64,000 bases of DNA, taken from NCBI GenBank assembly GCA_913057435.1, contig CAJXNY010000004.1:1-64000 (forward strand), given 5' to 3'. This stretch comes from an uncultured Oceanospirillaceae bacterium. Its GTDB lineage: Bacteria; Pseudomonadota; Gammaproteobacteria; Pseudomonadales; Balneatricaceae. Positions within the stretch are counted from its first letter, which is position 1; each line of letters starts with the position of its first letter. Made by a program: the position numbers and the translations under genes. The notes beneath the pieces are model-generated. The model was not told the origin of the DNA. It ran no database searches and saw nothing but the letters and a program-made list of their open reading frames with translations. Of the stretch, positions 24,077 through 33,237 are shown piece by piece.

Positions 24077-25774
24077 GTGAAAGCACTGTCGCTGCAAATG
24101 CCCTGGCTGCCCCAACGCAGCCGCCAGCAAACGGGCCTCAAACGCTGGTACTTCTCCACCTGGCTGGTAGCGGCACTGGTCGCGTTGCCGGTGTTGTCGG
24201 TGTTTTACCTGGCGTTGTTTCCCAAAGAAAATATCTGGCAGCACCTGGCCAGCACCGTGCTGCCCCACTATCTGGCCACCACCGCGCTGCTGTTACTGGG
24301 CACTGGCCTGCTGTCGGCGCTGCTGGGGATTTCCAGTGCCGCGCTGGTCAGCCTGTGTAACTTCCCCGGCAGGCGCTACTTCGAGTGGGCGCTGTTGCTG
24401 CCCTTTGCTGTCCCGGCCTATCTGATCGCCTATATCTACACCGATTTGCTGGAATTCTCCGGCCCGGTGCAGGGCATGCTGCGCGATCTGTTTGGCTGGC
24501 AGACCCTGCGCGATTACTGGTTCCCGGATATCCGCACCCTGGGCGGCGCGATTCTGATGCTGTCGCTGGTGCTCTATCCGTATATCTATCTGCTGGCCCG
24601 CGCTTCATTTCTGGAGCAATCCAACAGCCTGCGTGACGCCAGCCGGATGCTCGGCTGCAGCGCCTGGCAGAGCTTTTTCCGGGTCAGTCTGCCCATCGCC
24701 CGCCCGGCCATCGCCGTCGGCCTGTCGCTGGTGTGTATGGAAACCCTGAACGACTTCGGCACCGTGGATTTCTTCGCCGTGAAAAGTCTCAGCGCGGGCA
24801 TCTACGATACCTGGCTGAACATGAACAACCTCGGCGGTGCCGCCCAGATCGCCAGCATGATGATGATTTTCGTCGTTATGCTGATTACCCTGGAGCGGAT
24901 CGGCCGCAGCCGCCAGAAACAGTTCCACGGCAGCGACCGCTTCCAGGCACTGGACACGCTGGAGCTGGATGGCTGGCGACGCTGGGCCGCCTTCGCCACC
25001 TGCGCCATCCCGGTGACGCTGGGCTTTGTACTGCCGGTTTCCATTCTGACCGGCTACGCACTGGATAACCTGGACCAGCTGTGGGAACAGAACTTCCTCA
25101 GCCACGCCCTGCACAGCTTCAGCCTGTCGGTTACCGCAGCGGTGGCGACCATCGTCATCGCCCTGCTGCTGGCCTACAGCAAACGCCTGCATAAACAGCG
25201 CAGCCTGCAACACGCCGTCAACCTGTCCAGCCTGGGCTACGCCATGCCCGGTGCCGTACTGGCCATCGGCGTGATGATCCCGCTGGCCGCCTTTGATAAT
25301 GGCCTGGACAGCTGGCTGAGCAACACCTTCGGTATCTCCACCGGCCTGTTGCTCAGCGGTTCCACCTTCGCCATCGTCTTCGCCTACTCGGTACGCTTCC
25401 TTGCCGTCTCCACCGGCGCGGTGGACTCCAGCCTGAGCAAAATCACTCCGTCGATGGACATGGCCTCCCGCTCACTGGGCTACACCCCACTGCAGACCCT
25501 GTTCAAAGTCCACCTGCCACTGATCCGCGGCGGCATCCTCACCGCGGCGCTGGTGGTGTTTGTAGACTGCATGAAAGAACTGCCCGCCACCCTGATCCTG
25601 CGGCCGTTCAACTACGACACCCTGGCCACCTTTGTGTACCAGTACGCCTCTGATGAAATGCTGGAAGAATGCTCACTGGCCGCGTTGCTGATTATCCTGG
25701 TCGGTATCGTGCCGGTAATCTTCCTGAGCCGGACGATTACGGCAACGCGGGGGCAGCGCAAGGCGACGCACTAA
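24077..25774 (+). CDS. fbpB: Iron(III) ABC transporter permease
   Basis: 565 residues from the GTG at 24077, which has GGAGG 6 bases upstream; starting at 24029 would put the intergenic hairpin inside the gene. It is a double-length permease with two six-helix halves, each carrying an ATPase-coupling EAA-type loop: DASRMLGCSAWQSFFRVSLPIARPAI in the first half and MASRSLGYTPLQTLFKVHLPLIRGGI in the second. This is the FbpB/SfuB layout. It works in the inner membrane with FbpA. The matching ATPase gene is not next door but at 32110-33180 on the other strand. Confidence 0.93.
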   Translation: MKALSLQMPWLPQRSRQQTGLKRWYFSTWLVAALVALPVLSVFYLALFPKENIWQHLASTVLPHYLATTALLLLGTGLLSALLGISSAALVSLCNFPGRRYFEWALLLPFAVPAYLIAYIYTDLLEFSGPVQGMLRDLFGWQTLRDYWFPDIRTLGGAILMLSLVLYPYIYLLARASFLEQSNSLRDASRMLGCSAWQSFFRVSLPIARPAIAVGLSLVCMETLNDFGTVDFFAVKSLSAGIYDTWLNMNNLGGAAQIASMMMIFVVMLITLERIGRSRQKQFHGSDRFQALDTLELDGWRRWAAFATCAIPVTLGFVLPVSILTGYALDNLDQLWEQNFLSHALHSFSLSVTAAVATIVIALLLAYSKRLHKQRSLQHAVNLSSLGYAMPGAVLAIGVMIPLAAFDNGLDSWLSNTFGISTGLLLSGSTFAIVFAYSVRFLAVSTGAVDSSLSKITPSMDMASRSLGYTPLQTLFKVHLPLIRGGILTAALVVFVDCMKELPATLILRPFNYDTLATFVYQYASDEMLEECSLAALLIILVGIVPVIFLSRTITATRGQRKATH

Positions 25775-25799
25775 CAGGTGAGAATAGAAAGAAAGTGAA

Positions 25800-25829
25800 A
25801 GCCAGCCCTGCAGCAGGGCTGGCTTTTTT
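25800..25829 (+). terminator. Intrinsic terminator after fbpB
   Basis: AGCCAGCCCTGC stem with its exact complement and a run of six T: a strong rho-independent terminator that ends the iron-transport operon. Confidence 0.9.
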
Positions 25830-26121
25830 GTGGGACCGGTGCCCCCACCGGGAAGCTCTGGATGCCAGCGCCCAAGTTTACGCGCGAGCATTGTAAGCCT
25901 GTAGTGATCTAATAATTATGGACACGATCCCGCTCGGCCCACACGGATGGCGAGTGAGCCTTTGGCAGGTGCTATTTTTTCCTGGCAACTGTCCCCATTC
26001 GCCGGTCTGTTTTTTGCTACCTCTTTGATTCTGTCATATTTATCTTTATTACAGATTTTACGGCAAGTTAGCGCCGCATAAGCGGCAATAAAATGATGCC
26101 AGTAGCAAAGGATTGGCCACG
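25830..26121. other. Intergenic region, no gene seen
   Basis: Holds the leader of the next gene. A short hairpin GCCGC-ATAA-GCGGC followed by AATAAAA lies about 50 bases before its start. No firm promoter call can be made. Confidence 0.35.
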
Positions 26122-26802
26122 ATGAAATTACAACCGCTCGAGATTCAGGGCATCACCACTTTCAAACCGCTGACGCATGCAGAATTACAATCACGTGAAC
26201 AAAGCGGTGGATTTGCTGCGACGCTGGAAGAGGTTGCGCGCGCCGATGCTCTGAAAGAGAAGCCAACAGGGCCTGAATGGTGGCTGGAAAAGATACTGGA
26301 ACCGCTGAGAAATCAGTCGCCAGCCACATCTGAATATAAGCTGGCCAAGACTGAGAACGAAGCCCGCCGTGGACTGAGTATGGCACCTAATCCGGACTCT
26401 CTCTTCAAGCAGTATTTGCAGGAAGAGCTGGAAAAACTGGGGGCAGCCGGGGAGGTCTCTGATGAGATGATGGCAGCCATCATTGAACGGGTACAGGCCA
26501 GGGTTGAGGCCGAGGTTGAGGCCTGGCTGGAGGCACTGGAGCAGAAGAGCGAGAACTCAACCGAGCAACAGCAGCTCGCACAGTTTGATGTCATGCAGAA
26601 AGATCTGAGCGCGACGATCAGCGAAACCTTACCAACCGGTGGTATTCTGGCCGAAGACAGCCCAGATAAGGACGAGTCCGCACAGATGAAAACCGCGCCG
26701 CTGCAAGCTCAGGAAGCTCTGGGCCACCCCGATGCTGACACTCTGCTGGAACAGATCCGCCAGGCACAAAGCTCTGATGTTAAGTGGGTGGTTAATCACT
26801 GA
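26122..26802 (+). CDS. Unknown acidic helical protein
   Basis: 226 residues from the ATG at 26122 (AAAGGA 9 bases upstream). Not recognised. The middle part is strongly helical and Glu-rich (LFKQYLQEELEKLGAAGEVSDEMMAAIIERVQARVEAEVEAWLEALEQK, about 95-145) and may form a coiled coil. The ends are Gln/Ser/Thr-rich and probably disordered. No signal peptide or membrane helix. It stands alone between the fbpB terminator and a decayed region. The amphipathic pattern with a flexible N-terminus would suit a secreted or structural protein, but no function can be assigned. Confidence 0.6.
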   Translation: MKLQPLEIQGITTFKPLTHAELQSREQSGGFAATLEEVARADALKEKPTGPEWWLEKILEPLRNQSPATSEYKLAKTENEARRGLSMAPNPDSLFKQYLQEELEKLGAAGEVSDEMMAAIIERVQARVEAEVEAWLEALEQKSENSTEQQQLAQFDVMQKDLSATISETLPTGGILAEDSPDKDESAQMKTAPLQAQEALGHPDADTLLEQIRQAQSSDVKWVVNH

Positions 26803-26859
26803 ATATTATTCAGGCCTTGCCCTGGCCAGGGGCGCCATAGTCTGCACTGCAACACCGGC

Positions 26860-26930
26860 CCGGTCGCCCACTTTAATTGATAATGGCATTCGCGCTTCGG
26901 CATCGACCATCCGGTTGCAGCTGGCGCACA
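26860..26930 (-). repeat. Duplicated 3' end of the fbpC-type ATPase gene (remnant)
   Basis: On the minus strand this reads VDAEARMPLSIKVGDR, the same as the intact ATPase gene at 32164-32245, with only about five base changes apart from an 11-nt deletion near its left coding edge. It has the same orientation as the intact copy, so the two form direct repeats about 5.3 kb apart that flank the amino-acid transport cluster. Confidence 0.8.
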
Positions 26931-27400
26931 TCGCTCACGGTGATCTGCAAAAGCGCATTAGCCCGCCAGGCAGCATTGATGCCGAGGAGAGACAGGTCGA
27001 GGTTACGAGACTGATCAGTCAGCAGCTTTTTAATATTGCTGATGGCGCGTTTACTGCGGATCGGTTCGGCCTTGATAGCGGAGCAGGTAGCGATTGAACA
27101 CAACGATCATTTGGATCAGATTCTCGACACCCTGATCGATTCGCTGTTTAGCGGACTATCTGGATTTTTGAGCAGCTCTTTGACCCTGTATCTACCGTCA
27201 TCTACAGCTTTGTTCATCCCTCTGAATTCTCGCAGCAAGCCGGGCTCCAGCTTGAGGGAAAACTCTAGATAGAAATCAAGCTGACTCGCTGATTCGATTT
27301 GCAGGCGCTGCCGATAAGCCCCGTTCTGAGCCTGACCTGATCTGGCACCCCCGCTCCAGTCAGGACTCGCTCCACAACTGGGTTGTGGATATGTTGCGCC
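26931..27400 (-). pseudogene. Decayed gene, possibly chemoreceptor-like
   Basis: Reading leftward, roughly 110 codons of plausible protein can be followed through at least one frameshift: LQIESASQLDFYLEFSLKLE, then KAVDDGRYRVKELLKNPDSP, then (new frame) ENLIQMIVVFNRYLLRY, then IKKLLTDQSRNLDLSLLGINAAWRANALLQITVSDVRQL. The last block resembles the tip of a methyl-accepting chemotaxis signalling domain (LLxLNAAIEAARAG...FAVVAxEVRxL) with a few residues lost. It then runs straight into the duplicated ATPase-gene end. No intact start or ribosome-binding site is seen. Identity as a chemoreceptor remnant is tentative. Confidence 0.4.
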
Positions 27401-27430
27401 AAAGCAGCGGTAAGCTATAGGTTCAGGAGA

Positions 27431-28222
27431 TCAGTGCCCCAGCACCTGACTCAGGAACAGCCGGGTGCGGCTGTTTTGCGGGTTATCAAAAAACTCAGCC
27501 GGGGCATTTTCCTCGATGATCTGCCCTTCATCCATAAAGATCACCCGATCAGCGACCCGGCGGGCGAAGCCCATTTCATGGGTCACACAGAGCATCGTCA
27601 TCCCCTCATCAGCCAGCTCTACCATAGTATCCAGCACTTCTTTGATCATCTCAGGGTCCAGTGCCGAGGTTGGCTCATCAAACAGCATGATACGCGGCTC
27701 CATACACAGCGAACGTGCAATTGCTACTCGCTGTTGCTGCCCACCGGACAGCTGTGCTGGATATTTATTGGCCTGGTCCGGAATTTTGACCTTTTCCAGA
27801 TAGCGCATCGCCATCTGTTCAGCATCCTGTTTGGAGAGGCTGCGCACCGACATCGGTGCCAGAGTGCAGTTTTCCAGAATGGTTAAATGCGGAAACAGAT
27901 TAAAGTGCTGAAAACACATACCCACTTCCGAGCGCACTTTATGGATATTATCCAGGCCGCTGGTCAGCTCCGTACCTTCAACGAAAATTGAGCCTCGCTG
28001 ATGCTCTTCCAGCCTATTGATACAGCGAATCAACGTTGATTTACCCGAACCGGAAGGCCCACAGATAACAATCCGCTCGCCCTGATACACGCTGAGATCA
28101 ATGTCTTTCAATACGTGGTAATCATCAAACCATTTATTAACGCCCACCAGCTGAATAGCGATCTGCTGTGCTTCAGCCGCACCCGGTGGCCTGTCTCGAT
28201 GCTCAACCTTCATTGTCGTCAT
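27431..28222 (-). CDS. Polar amino-acid ABC transporter ATPase
   Basis: 263 residues of the GlnQ/HisP type. Walker [10 protein letters not shown] (about 57-65), the Q-loop in [13 protein letters not shown], the ABC signature LSGGQQQR, and Walker [15 protein letters not shown] followed by the switch His in CVTHEMGF are all intact. It powers the permease encoded at 29207 and the binding protein at 30216. It is the last gene of the minus-strand cluster; the hydrolase gene sits between it and the permease gene, suggesting that import and hydrolysis of the same compound are coupled. Confidence 0.92.
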   Translation of the reverse strand: MTTMKVEHRDRPPGAAEAQQIAIQLVGVNKWFDDYHVLKDIDLSVYQGERIVICGPSGSGKSTLIRCINRLEEHQRGSIFVEGTELTSGLDNIHKVRSEVGMCFQHFNLFPHLTILENCTLAPMSVRSLSKQDAEQMAMRYLEKVKIPDQANKYPAQLSGGQQQRVAIARSLCMEPRIMLFDEPTSALDPEMIKEVLDTMVELADEGMTMLCVTHEMGFARRVADRVIFMDEGQIIEENAPAEFFDNPQNSRTRLFLSQVLGH

Positions 28223-28260
28223 TCTTATTATCCTTTAATCCGCTGGCTAAAACGCGCTAT

Positions 28261-29067
28261 TTACAGAGACTCGCGCGCCTGATGAAACGTAAACACCGCC
28301 TCAGAAAACGCCGAGAAAATAGACTTTGAAACCGGGTTATTCTCAGCATTAAACTCAGCGTGCCATTGCACACCCAGAAAGAAACGTTTGCCCGGGTGGT
28401 GCAGTGCTTCGACGATGCCATCCTCGGCGCAGGCATTAAGCACAAGCCCTTCACCTATACGGTCCACGGCCTGCTCATGCAGCGAGTTAACATCAACCTG
28501 GGCCGTATCAAGCACCTGCCGTAACAGCCCCTCTGCTGCCAGATTAATGGTATGACAAGGTGCATAGCGTGATGCTGGCGGCTCTGCCATATCAATATCG
28601 GAATGTAACGAGAAGGCCGTATTTTCGACCACATCGGTGCGCAGAGTACCGCCCAGCGCAACGTTCATCTCCTGAAGCCCACGACAGATACCCAGCATCG
28701 GTATATCCCGACTCAGGGCCTGTTCGATAAGCCAGAGCGCAACACTGTCTCGCTCCCGGTCAAAGGGGCCATGGGATGCTACCGTGCCGCAAACACCATA
28801 GCGTGCCGGGTCGATATTGGAGCCGTCACCTGTCAGCACGATGCCGTCTACACGGTCGATCACCTGCTGTAATTCTCGCGGCGAGAAAATAGTCGGCACG
28901 ACAATAGGAACAGCACCGGCAGCACCGATCACAGCCTGCAGATACTTGTTATCAACCGATTGGACGCCCAGGTCGCCACTTTCACCTGAGTTTGCCATCA
29001 CAGCGATCAGCGGCAGCCGCGTAGCACGGCTGTTGTTCGCACTGTGCGAAGTATACGTAAAACTCAT
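28261..29067 (-). CDS. Gamma-glutamyl-gamma-aminobutyrate hydrolase-like (PuuD family) amidotransferase
   Basis: 268 residues of the class I glutamine-amidotransferase fold, peptidase C26 branch. The nucleophile Cys is in MLGICRGLQEMNVALGG, the catalytic His in GVQWHAEF, and the DGIVLTGDGSNIDPARYG region is typical of PuuD-like hydrolases. These cleave gamma-glutamyl amides such as gamma-glutamyl-GABA in putrescine breakdown. Its position between the ATPase and permease genes of an amino-acid importer suggests the imported substrate is a gamma-glutamyl compound or polyamine derivative, but none of the other puu genes are present. Confidence 0.85.
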   Translation of the reverse strand: MSFTYTSHSANNSRATRLPLIAVMANSGESGDLGVQSVDNKYLQAVIGAAGAVPIVVPTIFSPRELQQVIDRVDGIVLTGDGSNIDPARYGVCGTVASHGPFDRERDSVALWLIEQALSRDIPMLGICRGLQEMNVALGGTLRTDVVENTAFSLHSDIDMAEPPASRYAPCHTINLAAEGLLRQVLDTAQVDVNSLHEQAVDRIGEGLVLNACAEDGIVEALHHPGKRFFLGVQWHAEFNAENNPVSKSIFSAFSEAVFTFHQARESL

Positions 29068-29206
29068 TCTGACTACCCGTACAGCTGGAGTTGATTAAAG
29101 ATACATCTTGTATAAGAAAAATCTGGACCCATTACGCCAGGCACAGCGTGAAAACCGATCCAGAAAAACAGCCTGGGTTTTTACAACCCGGCTTGCGGCC
29201 CGGCAG

Positions 29207-30184
29207 TTACCGGGCCACTGATTTTGAATAGTGGGCTTCTATACGATGCTGAACCATTTCAAGCACCACTGACAGCAGCCAGTAGATGATGGATGCCGTA
29301 ATCAACATCTCCAGTATTTTAAAGTCTGCTCTGCCCTGAGTTCGGGCGATAAACATGATGTCCCATACGCCAACCACCGAAACCAGTGAAGAGTCTTTCA
29401 GCATGGAAATAAACTGGTTACCTGTCGGTGGAACGATCACCCGCATTGCCTGCGGCAGAATAACCTTCTTGAACGTCACCATACGCTGCAAGCCCAGTGC
29501 ATCAGCCGCCTCCCACTGACCGCGGGGGATCGACTGAATACCAGACCGAAAGATCTCAGTCATATAGGCACCGTACACCAGTGACAGCGCCGCAATCGCC
29601 GCAGGCACCGGGTCAATAACCAGGCCAATCTGGGGCAAACCCAGGTAGATAAGAAATAGCTGAACCAGCAACGGTACACCCCGGAAGTAGGAGGTATAAA
29701 AAGCCCCCACCCCTTCCAGAATCGCAATGCCCGACAGCTTCGCCGTCGCCCCCAGCATGGCAAAGGTAAATGCCAGCACAATGGAAATTGCCGAAACATA
29801 AATGGTGGTAAAGGCCCCCTGTGTCAGCAGAAAGGGCAGTTTGCGTTCGATGAACTCATAACTGAGATCAAAGGAATAAAAGAGCAGTAATGCTGACAGG
29901 GCTAACCCGGCCCAGACTGACCAGGACTGTACTCGATGGGGCAGGCCCAGCAGGCCGTAGCAACCACCGAAGCAGAGAATTCCCACCACCAGCGCAACCG
30001 CAAACCGGCCCCACAGCCCGACCAGCACCGCTTCGCTCATTGCCGGGCGTAACAGCTCCCCGACAATGCCGGTATTCACAGCGGCCGCAAATGCGATAAC
30101 AAACGCGATAGCTCCAAAAACCAGCGCAGCTTTCAGACGAGGTTTTCCGCGCTGAAAAGAGGTCGTAAAAATAGAAGTCTTCAT
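29207..30184 (-). CDS. Polar amino-acid ABC transporter permease
   Basis: 325 residues, longer than the usual 220-240 of HisM/GlnP permeases because of an N-terminal extension with three or four extra hydrophobic segments (ALVFGAIAFVIAFAAAV, AVALVVGILCFGGCYG, AGLALSALLLFYSF). The family core starts near residue 135 (GAFTTIYVSAISIVLAFTFAMLG) and contains the ATPase-coupling loop EAADALGLQRMVTFKKVILPQAMRVIVPP. Only one permease gene is present, so it probably acts as a homodimer in the inner membrane. Confidence 0.9.
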   Translation of the reverse strand: MKTSIFTTSFQRGKPRLKAALVFGAIAFVIAFAAAVNTGIVGELLRPAMSEAVLVGLWGRFAVALVVGILCFGGCYGLLGLPHRVQSWSVWAGLALSALLLFYSFDLSYEFIERKLPFLLTQGAFTTIYVSAISIVLAFTFAMLGATAKLSGIAILEGVGAFYTSYFRGVPLLVQLFLIYLGLPQIGLVIDPVPAAIAALSLVYGAYMTEIFRSGIQSIPRGQWEAADALGLQRMVTFKKVILPQAMRVIVPPTGNQFISMLKDSSLVSVVGVWDIMFIARTQGRADFKILEMLITASIIYWLLSVVLEMVQHRIEAHYSKSVAR

Positions 30185-30215
30185 TTCAGAGCCACCTTGT
30201 TATTCGGCAGTCAGA

Positions 30216-31046
30216 TTACTTGACTGTCACGTAATCCACGCCGTGCCATTTACGAGAAAGCCCCACCAGGGTGCCATCTGATTTCATGTCTTCAATGATC
30301 GCGTGGACCTTTTCGCCAAACTCGGCATCACCCTTATCAATCGCGATAGCCAGCGGTTCGTAGAAAACCGGATCACCCAGCATTTTCACCGGCAACCCTT
30401 TGCTGACAGCCTGGTTGATAACCGAAACCGACTGAATAACCGCATCCAGTCGCACACCTTCACCCAGCGACAGATCATCGAACTCGTTGATATCGCCGTA
30501 CAGGCGGATCTCTTGAGGTTTGATCTGGTATTCGAAAGGTGGCGTACCCACGGCATCAATCTTCAGATTGTGCTCAAGGTAGCGATGGTAAGTGGAGGTG
30601 GAAACGACGCCGAAAACCTTGCCATTGAGATCGGCAATTGATTTGGCAGATGAGTTTTTATGAACAGCGACACCTGCGGGGATGAAATAGTATGTCGCCG
30701 GAAAATCGAGCACTTCAGCACGCTTTGTCGTTGGCGTCATGGAGCCAACAACCATATGCCAGCGCCCTTGCCAGCGACCCGCCGTCATCACTTCCCAGCC
30801 GGGGGTTACAAATTTGACATCCACACCCAACCGTTTAGCGACTTCGCGGGACACATCAATATCAAAGCCTTCCAGCTCATTGCGATCCCCCAGAAAGGCA
30901 TTGGGACGATAATCAGAGTTAGTGCCAACCACCAGCATCTTGTCTTCCAGTACAGCATCCAGTGTTTTACCTGCCTGGCTCGACGTACTGATAGCTGCCG
31001 CCATTAAACCGGCGCAGATGAGTGTTTTTTTTATTATTGATCGCAT
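30216..31046 (-). CDS. Amino-acid ABC transporter substrate-binding protein
   Basis: 276 residues with a Sec signal peptide (IKKTLICAGLMAAAISTSSQAG, cleavage near 26). The mature part is a family 3 extracellular solute-binding protein: LVVGTNSDYRPNAFLGDRNELEGFDIDVSREVAKRLGVDVKFV at the start, WQGRWHMVVGSMTPTTKRAEVLDFPATYY, and GKVFGVVSTSTYHRYLE. The WQGRWHMVVGSMT block holds the alpha-carboxylate/amino contact region. It delivers substrate to the permease encoded directly downstream and heads the operon, divergent from the LysR gene. Confidence 0.9.
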   Translation of the reverse strand: MRSIIKKTLICAGLMAAAISTSSQAGKTLDAVLEDKMLVVGTNSDYRPNAFLGDRNELEGFDIDVSREVAKRLGVDVKFVTPGWEVMTAGRWQGRWHMVVGSMTPTTKRAEVLDFPATYYFIPAGVAVHKNSSAKSIADLNGKVFGVVSTSTYHRYLEHNLKIDAVGTPPFEYQIKPQEIRLYGDINEFDDLSLGEGVRLDAVIQSVSVINQAVSKGLPVKMLGDPVFYEPLAIAIDKGDAEFGEKVHAIIEDMKSDGTLVGLSRKWHGVDYVTVK

Positions 31047-31155
31047 GATTTGATCTCCATCGATGGGTTCAGTGCCGACTCAGTCTATGAGTGCTCATAC
31101 CTGGGAACAAATCAATACTGTTGACTTAACTATAGAGAATCTCTATGTTTTGAGC

Positions 31156-32100
31156 ATGAAATCACCTCGGCACTTTATCCCGACCCTGCAGGAATTACGG
31201 GCACTGGAAGCAGTCGCTCGCCATGGCTCTATCTCTGCGGCGGCCAATGAGCTTAATGTTTCACAGCCTACAATCTCTTATCATATCAAGCAGTTGGAAA
31301 GCCGATGGGAAGCCAAGCTGTTTATCAAGAAAGGCCGTAAGCTGGAGCCAACCGAGCTGGTACAGGATACCTTCACCCAGGTTTCAACTATCAATGCCAA
31401 CATAGATAATCTTTCTTCTTATCTCAGCCAGCAGACCTATCAAAAACCTTTATCTATTGGTGCAGCCCCTTCCTTCACATCGATAGTACTGGTATCCAGG
31501 CTTGAGGCGTTTTCGCAGCGATACCCAGGGATTGATATCAGCATCAACGCCACCAACCGTTACGTAGACTTTGCCAAAGAGCATGTAGATGTGGCATTGC
31601 GATTATTGCCAAGACTGGAAAGCTCGATGGCCATTACTGAGCCGACACCACTGATTCCGGCCCCTAATGAGCAGATGCGCGTCGTCTGTTCACCAGATTT
31701 CCTGGCCAGTCAGACCTGCGAGCCCTGTCATAGCAAGATGATGGATCTGAATATCCTGCGCCACTGCGAGCTGATCCATGAACACGAGACATTCCACTGG
31801 CAGAAATACCTCGCCGCCTGGCTACCGGACCTTGATGATCAGGTCTCCCGAAAACTGACCTTCAATAATGCTGACCTGATTCTGAGCAGTGCGATTGCGG
31901 GACGGGGAATGGCTATTTTGCGTGACTTGTACGTCAACGACGCCATTCGCAGTGGCAGCCTTATCGAACCTTTCAGTCCAACACTGCCCTGCGAACGGGT
32001 GTTTCAGTTTGTATTGCCCGAGCATAAAATGCCCTCGGCACAAACATGGGACTTTATTACCTGGCTCGGCGGTGAAATGACCCATATCGCGCGGCAATGA
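31156..32100 (+). CDS. LysR family regulator of the amino-acid transport cluster
   Basis: 314 residues from the ATG at 31156 (MKSPRHFIPTLQELRALEAV); no clear ribosome-binding site is seen there or at the upstream in-frame ATG at 31063. The winged helix-turn-helix RHGSISAAANELNVSQPTISYHIKQLE is classical LysR, followed by a GcvA-like effector domain ending in ILSSAIAGRGMAILRDLYVNDAIRSGSLIEPF. It is divergent from the transporter operon across about 110 bases, so it most likely controls it. Its 3' end abuts the fbpC-type gene on the opposite strand. Confidence 0.9.
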   Translation: MKSPRHFIPTLQELRALEAVARHGSISAAANELNVSQPTISYHIKQLESRWEAKLFIKKGRKLEPTELVQDTFTQVSTINANIDNLSSYLSQQTYQKPLSIGAAPSFTSIVLVSRLEAFSQRYPGIDISINATNRYVDFAKEHVDVALRLLPRLESSMAITEPTPLIPAPNEQMRVVCSPDFLASQTCEPCHSKMMDLNILRHCELIHEHETFHWQKYLAAWLPDLDDQVSRKLTFNNADLILSSAIAGRGMAILRDLYVNDAIRSGSLIEPFSPTLPCERVFQFVLPEHKMPSAQTWDFITWLGGEMTHIARQ

Positions 32101-32109
32101 TTACAGGGT

Positions 32110-33180
32110 TCAGCCTTCCACACCAAATGCAATCGGCCGATGCACCGATACGGAAATACCCACCCGGTCGCCCACTTTAATTGAGAGTGGCATCCGCGCT
32201 TCGGCATCGACCACCCGGCCACTGTCCAGTTGCAGCTGGTACACCGTTGCTGCGCCCAGGAATTCCATCGCCAGCACCTCAGCACAGGCGTCCTGTTCAC
32301 GCTCAGCTACCACCGGCAACAGATCCGCCGGGCGGATAAACAGTTGCATCGCCTGACCCTGCGGTGTGCAGAACGGTTCGGCGAACTCCAGCAGGCCCAG
32401 CTCCGTCTGTACCTGGGTCGGGGTTTCGCAGGTGCCATCGAACAGCTCACCTTTGCCGACAAACCCGGCCACCAGCGCGTTGACCGGCGCGTGGTAGAGC
32501 TGGGTGGGGGTGCCCCACTGCTGCAGGGTCTGATCTGCCAGGATGCCAACTTTGTCGCCGATGGCGAAGGCTTCCTGCTGATCATGGGTGACGACGATGG
32601 CCGCGATGCCCTGGGCTTTAAGGATATCGCGAACTTCCAGCGACAGCTGGGTGCGCAGATCGGTGTCCAAGTTAGAGAAGGGTTCATCCATCAACAGCAG
32701 CTGGGGCCGTGGGGCCAGGGCCCGGGCCAGGGCAACGCGCTGCTGCTGGCCACCAGACAGTTCGTGTGGGTAGCTGTTGGCCTTATCCAGCGGCAGGCGC
32801 ACCAGCGTGAGCAGCTCGTGAACCCGCGCCTGTTTTTCCGCCCTTGTCAGGGTTTTGAGGCCGAAACTGATGTTGTCGGCCACGCTCAGGTGTGGAAACA
32901 GAGCGTAGTCCTGAAACACCATGCCCATCTGCCGCTGTTCAGGCACCCGGGTCTGATGGGTTGAGGACACCTCATCCTCGGCCATGTAGATCGCGCCTGC
33001 CTTAACCCGGCTGAACCCTGCTACTGCCCGTAACACGGTAGTTTTACCGCAGCCACTGGGGCCTAGCAGGCAGGCGATCTCACCCCGCTTCACCGCGAAA
33101 TTGACGCCCGCAACAATCAGGTGATCGTCGTAGGCACAGCTCAGGTCTTCAACGCGTAGCAGCGATTCCATCGGCAGCAT
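32110..33180 (-). CDS. fbpC: Iron(III)-type ABC transporter ATPase
   Basis: 356 residues. Walker A GPSGCGKTT (about 38-46), Q-loop VFQDYALFPHLS, signature LSGGQQQR and Walker B LLLMDEPFSNLD are intact. A C-terminal TOBE regulatory domain (about 240-356) contains the FIRPADLLPV segment of FbpC/PotA-like ATPases. It is the natural partner of FbpA and FbpB although the genes are 6.3 kb apart on opposite strands. The last 80 bases of this gene are duplicated at 26860. Two in-frame ATGs three codons apart are possible starts. Confidence 0.85.
   Translation of the reverse strand: MLPMESLLRVEDLSCAYDDHLIVAGVNFAVKRGEIACLLGPSGCGKTTVLRAVAGFSRVKAGAIYMAEDEVSSTHQTRVPEQRQMGMVFQDYALFPHLSVADNISFGLKTLTRAEKQARVHELLTLVRLPLDKANSYPHELSGGQQQRVALARALAPRPQLLLMDEPFSNLDTDLRTQLSLEVRDILKAQGIAAIVVTHDQQEAFAIGDKVGILADQTLQQWGTPTQLYHAPVNALVAGFVGKGELFDGTCETPTQVQTELGLLEFAEPFCTPQGQAMQLFIRPADLLPVVAEREQDACAEVLAMEFLGAATVYQLQLDSGRVVDAEARMPLSIKVGDRVGISVSVHRPIAFGVEG
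32164..32245 (-). repeat. Direct-repeat partner of the 26860 remnant (3' end of fbpC-type gene)
   Basis: Encodes the VDAEARMPLSIKVGDR segment near the end of the ATPase. Nearly identical to 26860-26930 in the same orientation, apart from an 11-nt block (CCACTGTCCAG) missing in the remnant. Confidence 0.8.
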
Positions 33181-33237
33181 CTGTTCTCAAGTAAAACGGA
33201 GGGCTATTCTATCGGCAAACAATTCTCAATTACAGTG

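Noticed and set aside
26082-26110. A flagellar sigma-28 promoter in front of the unknown helical protein
   Set aside because: GCCGCATAA recalls the GCCGATAA -10 element, but it is part of a hairpin and no TAAA-type -35 box sits at the right distance.
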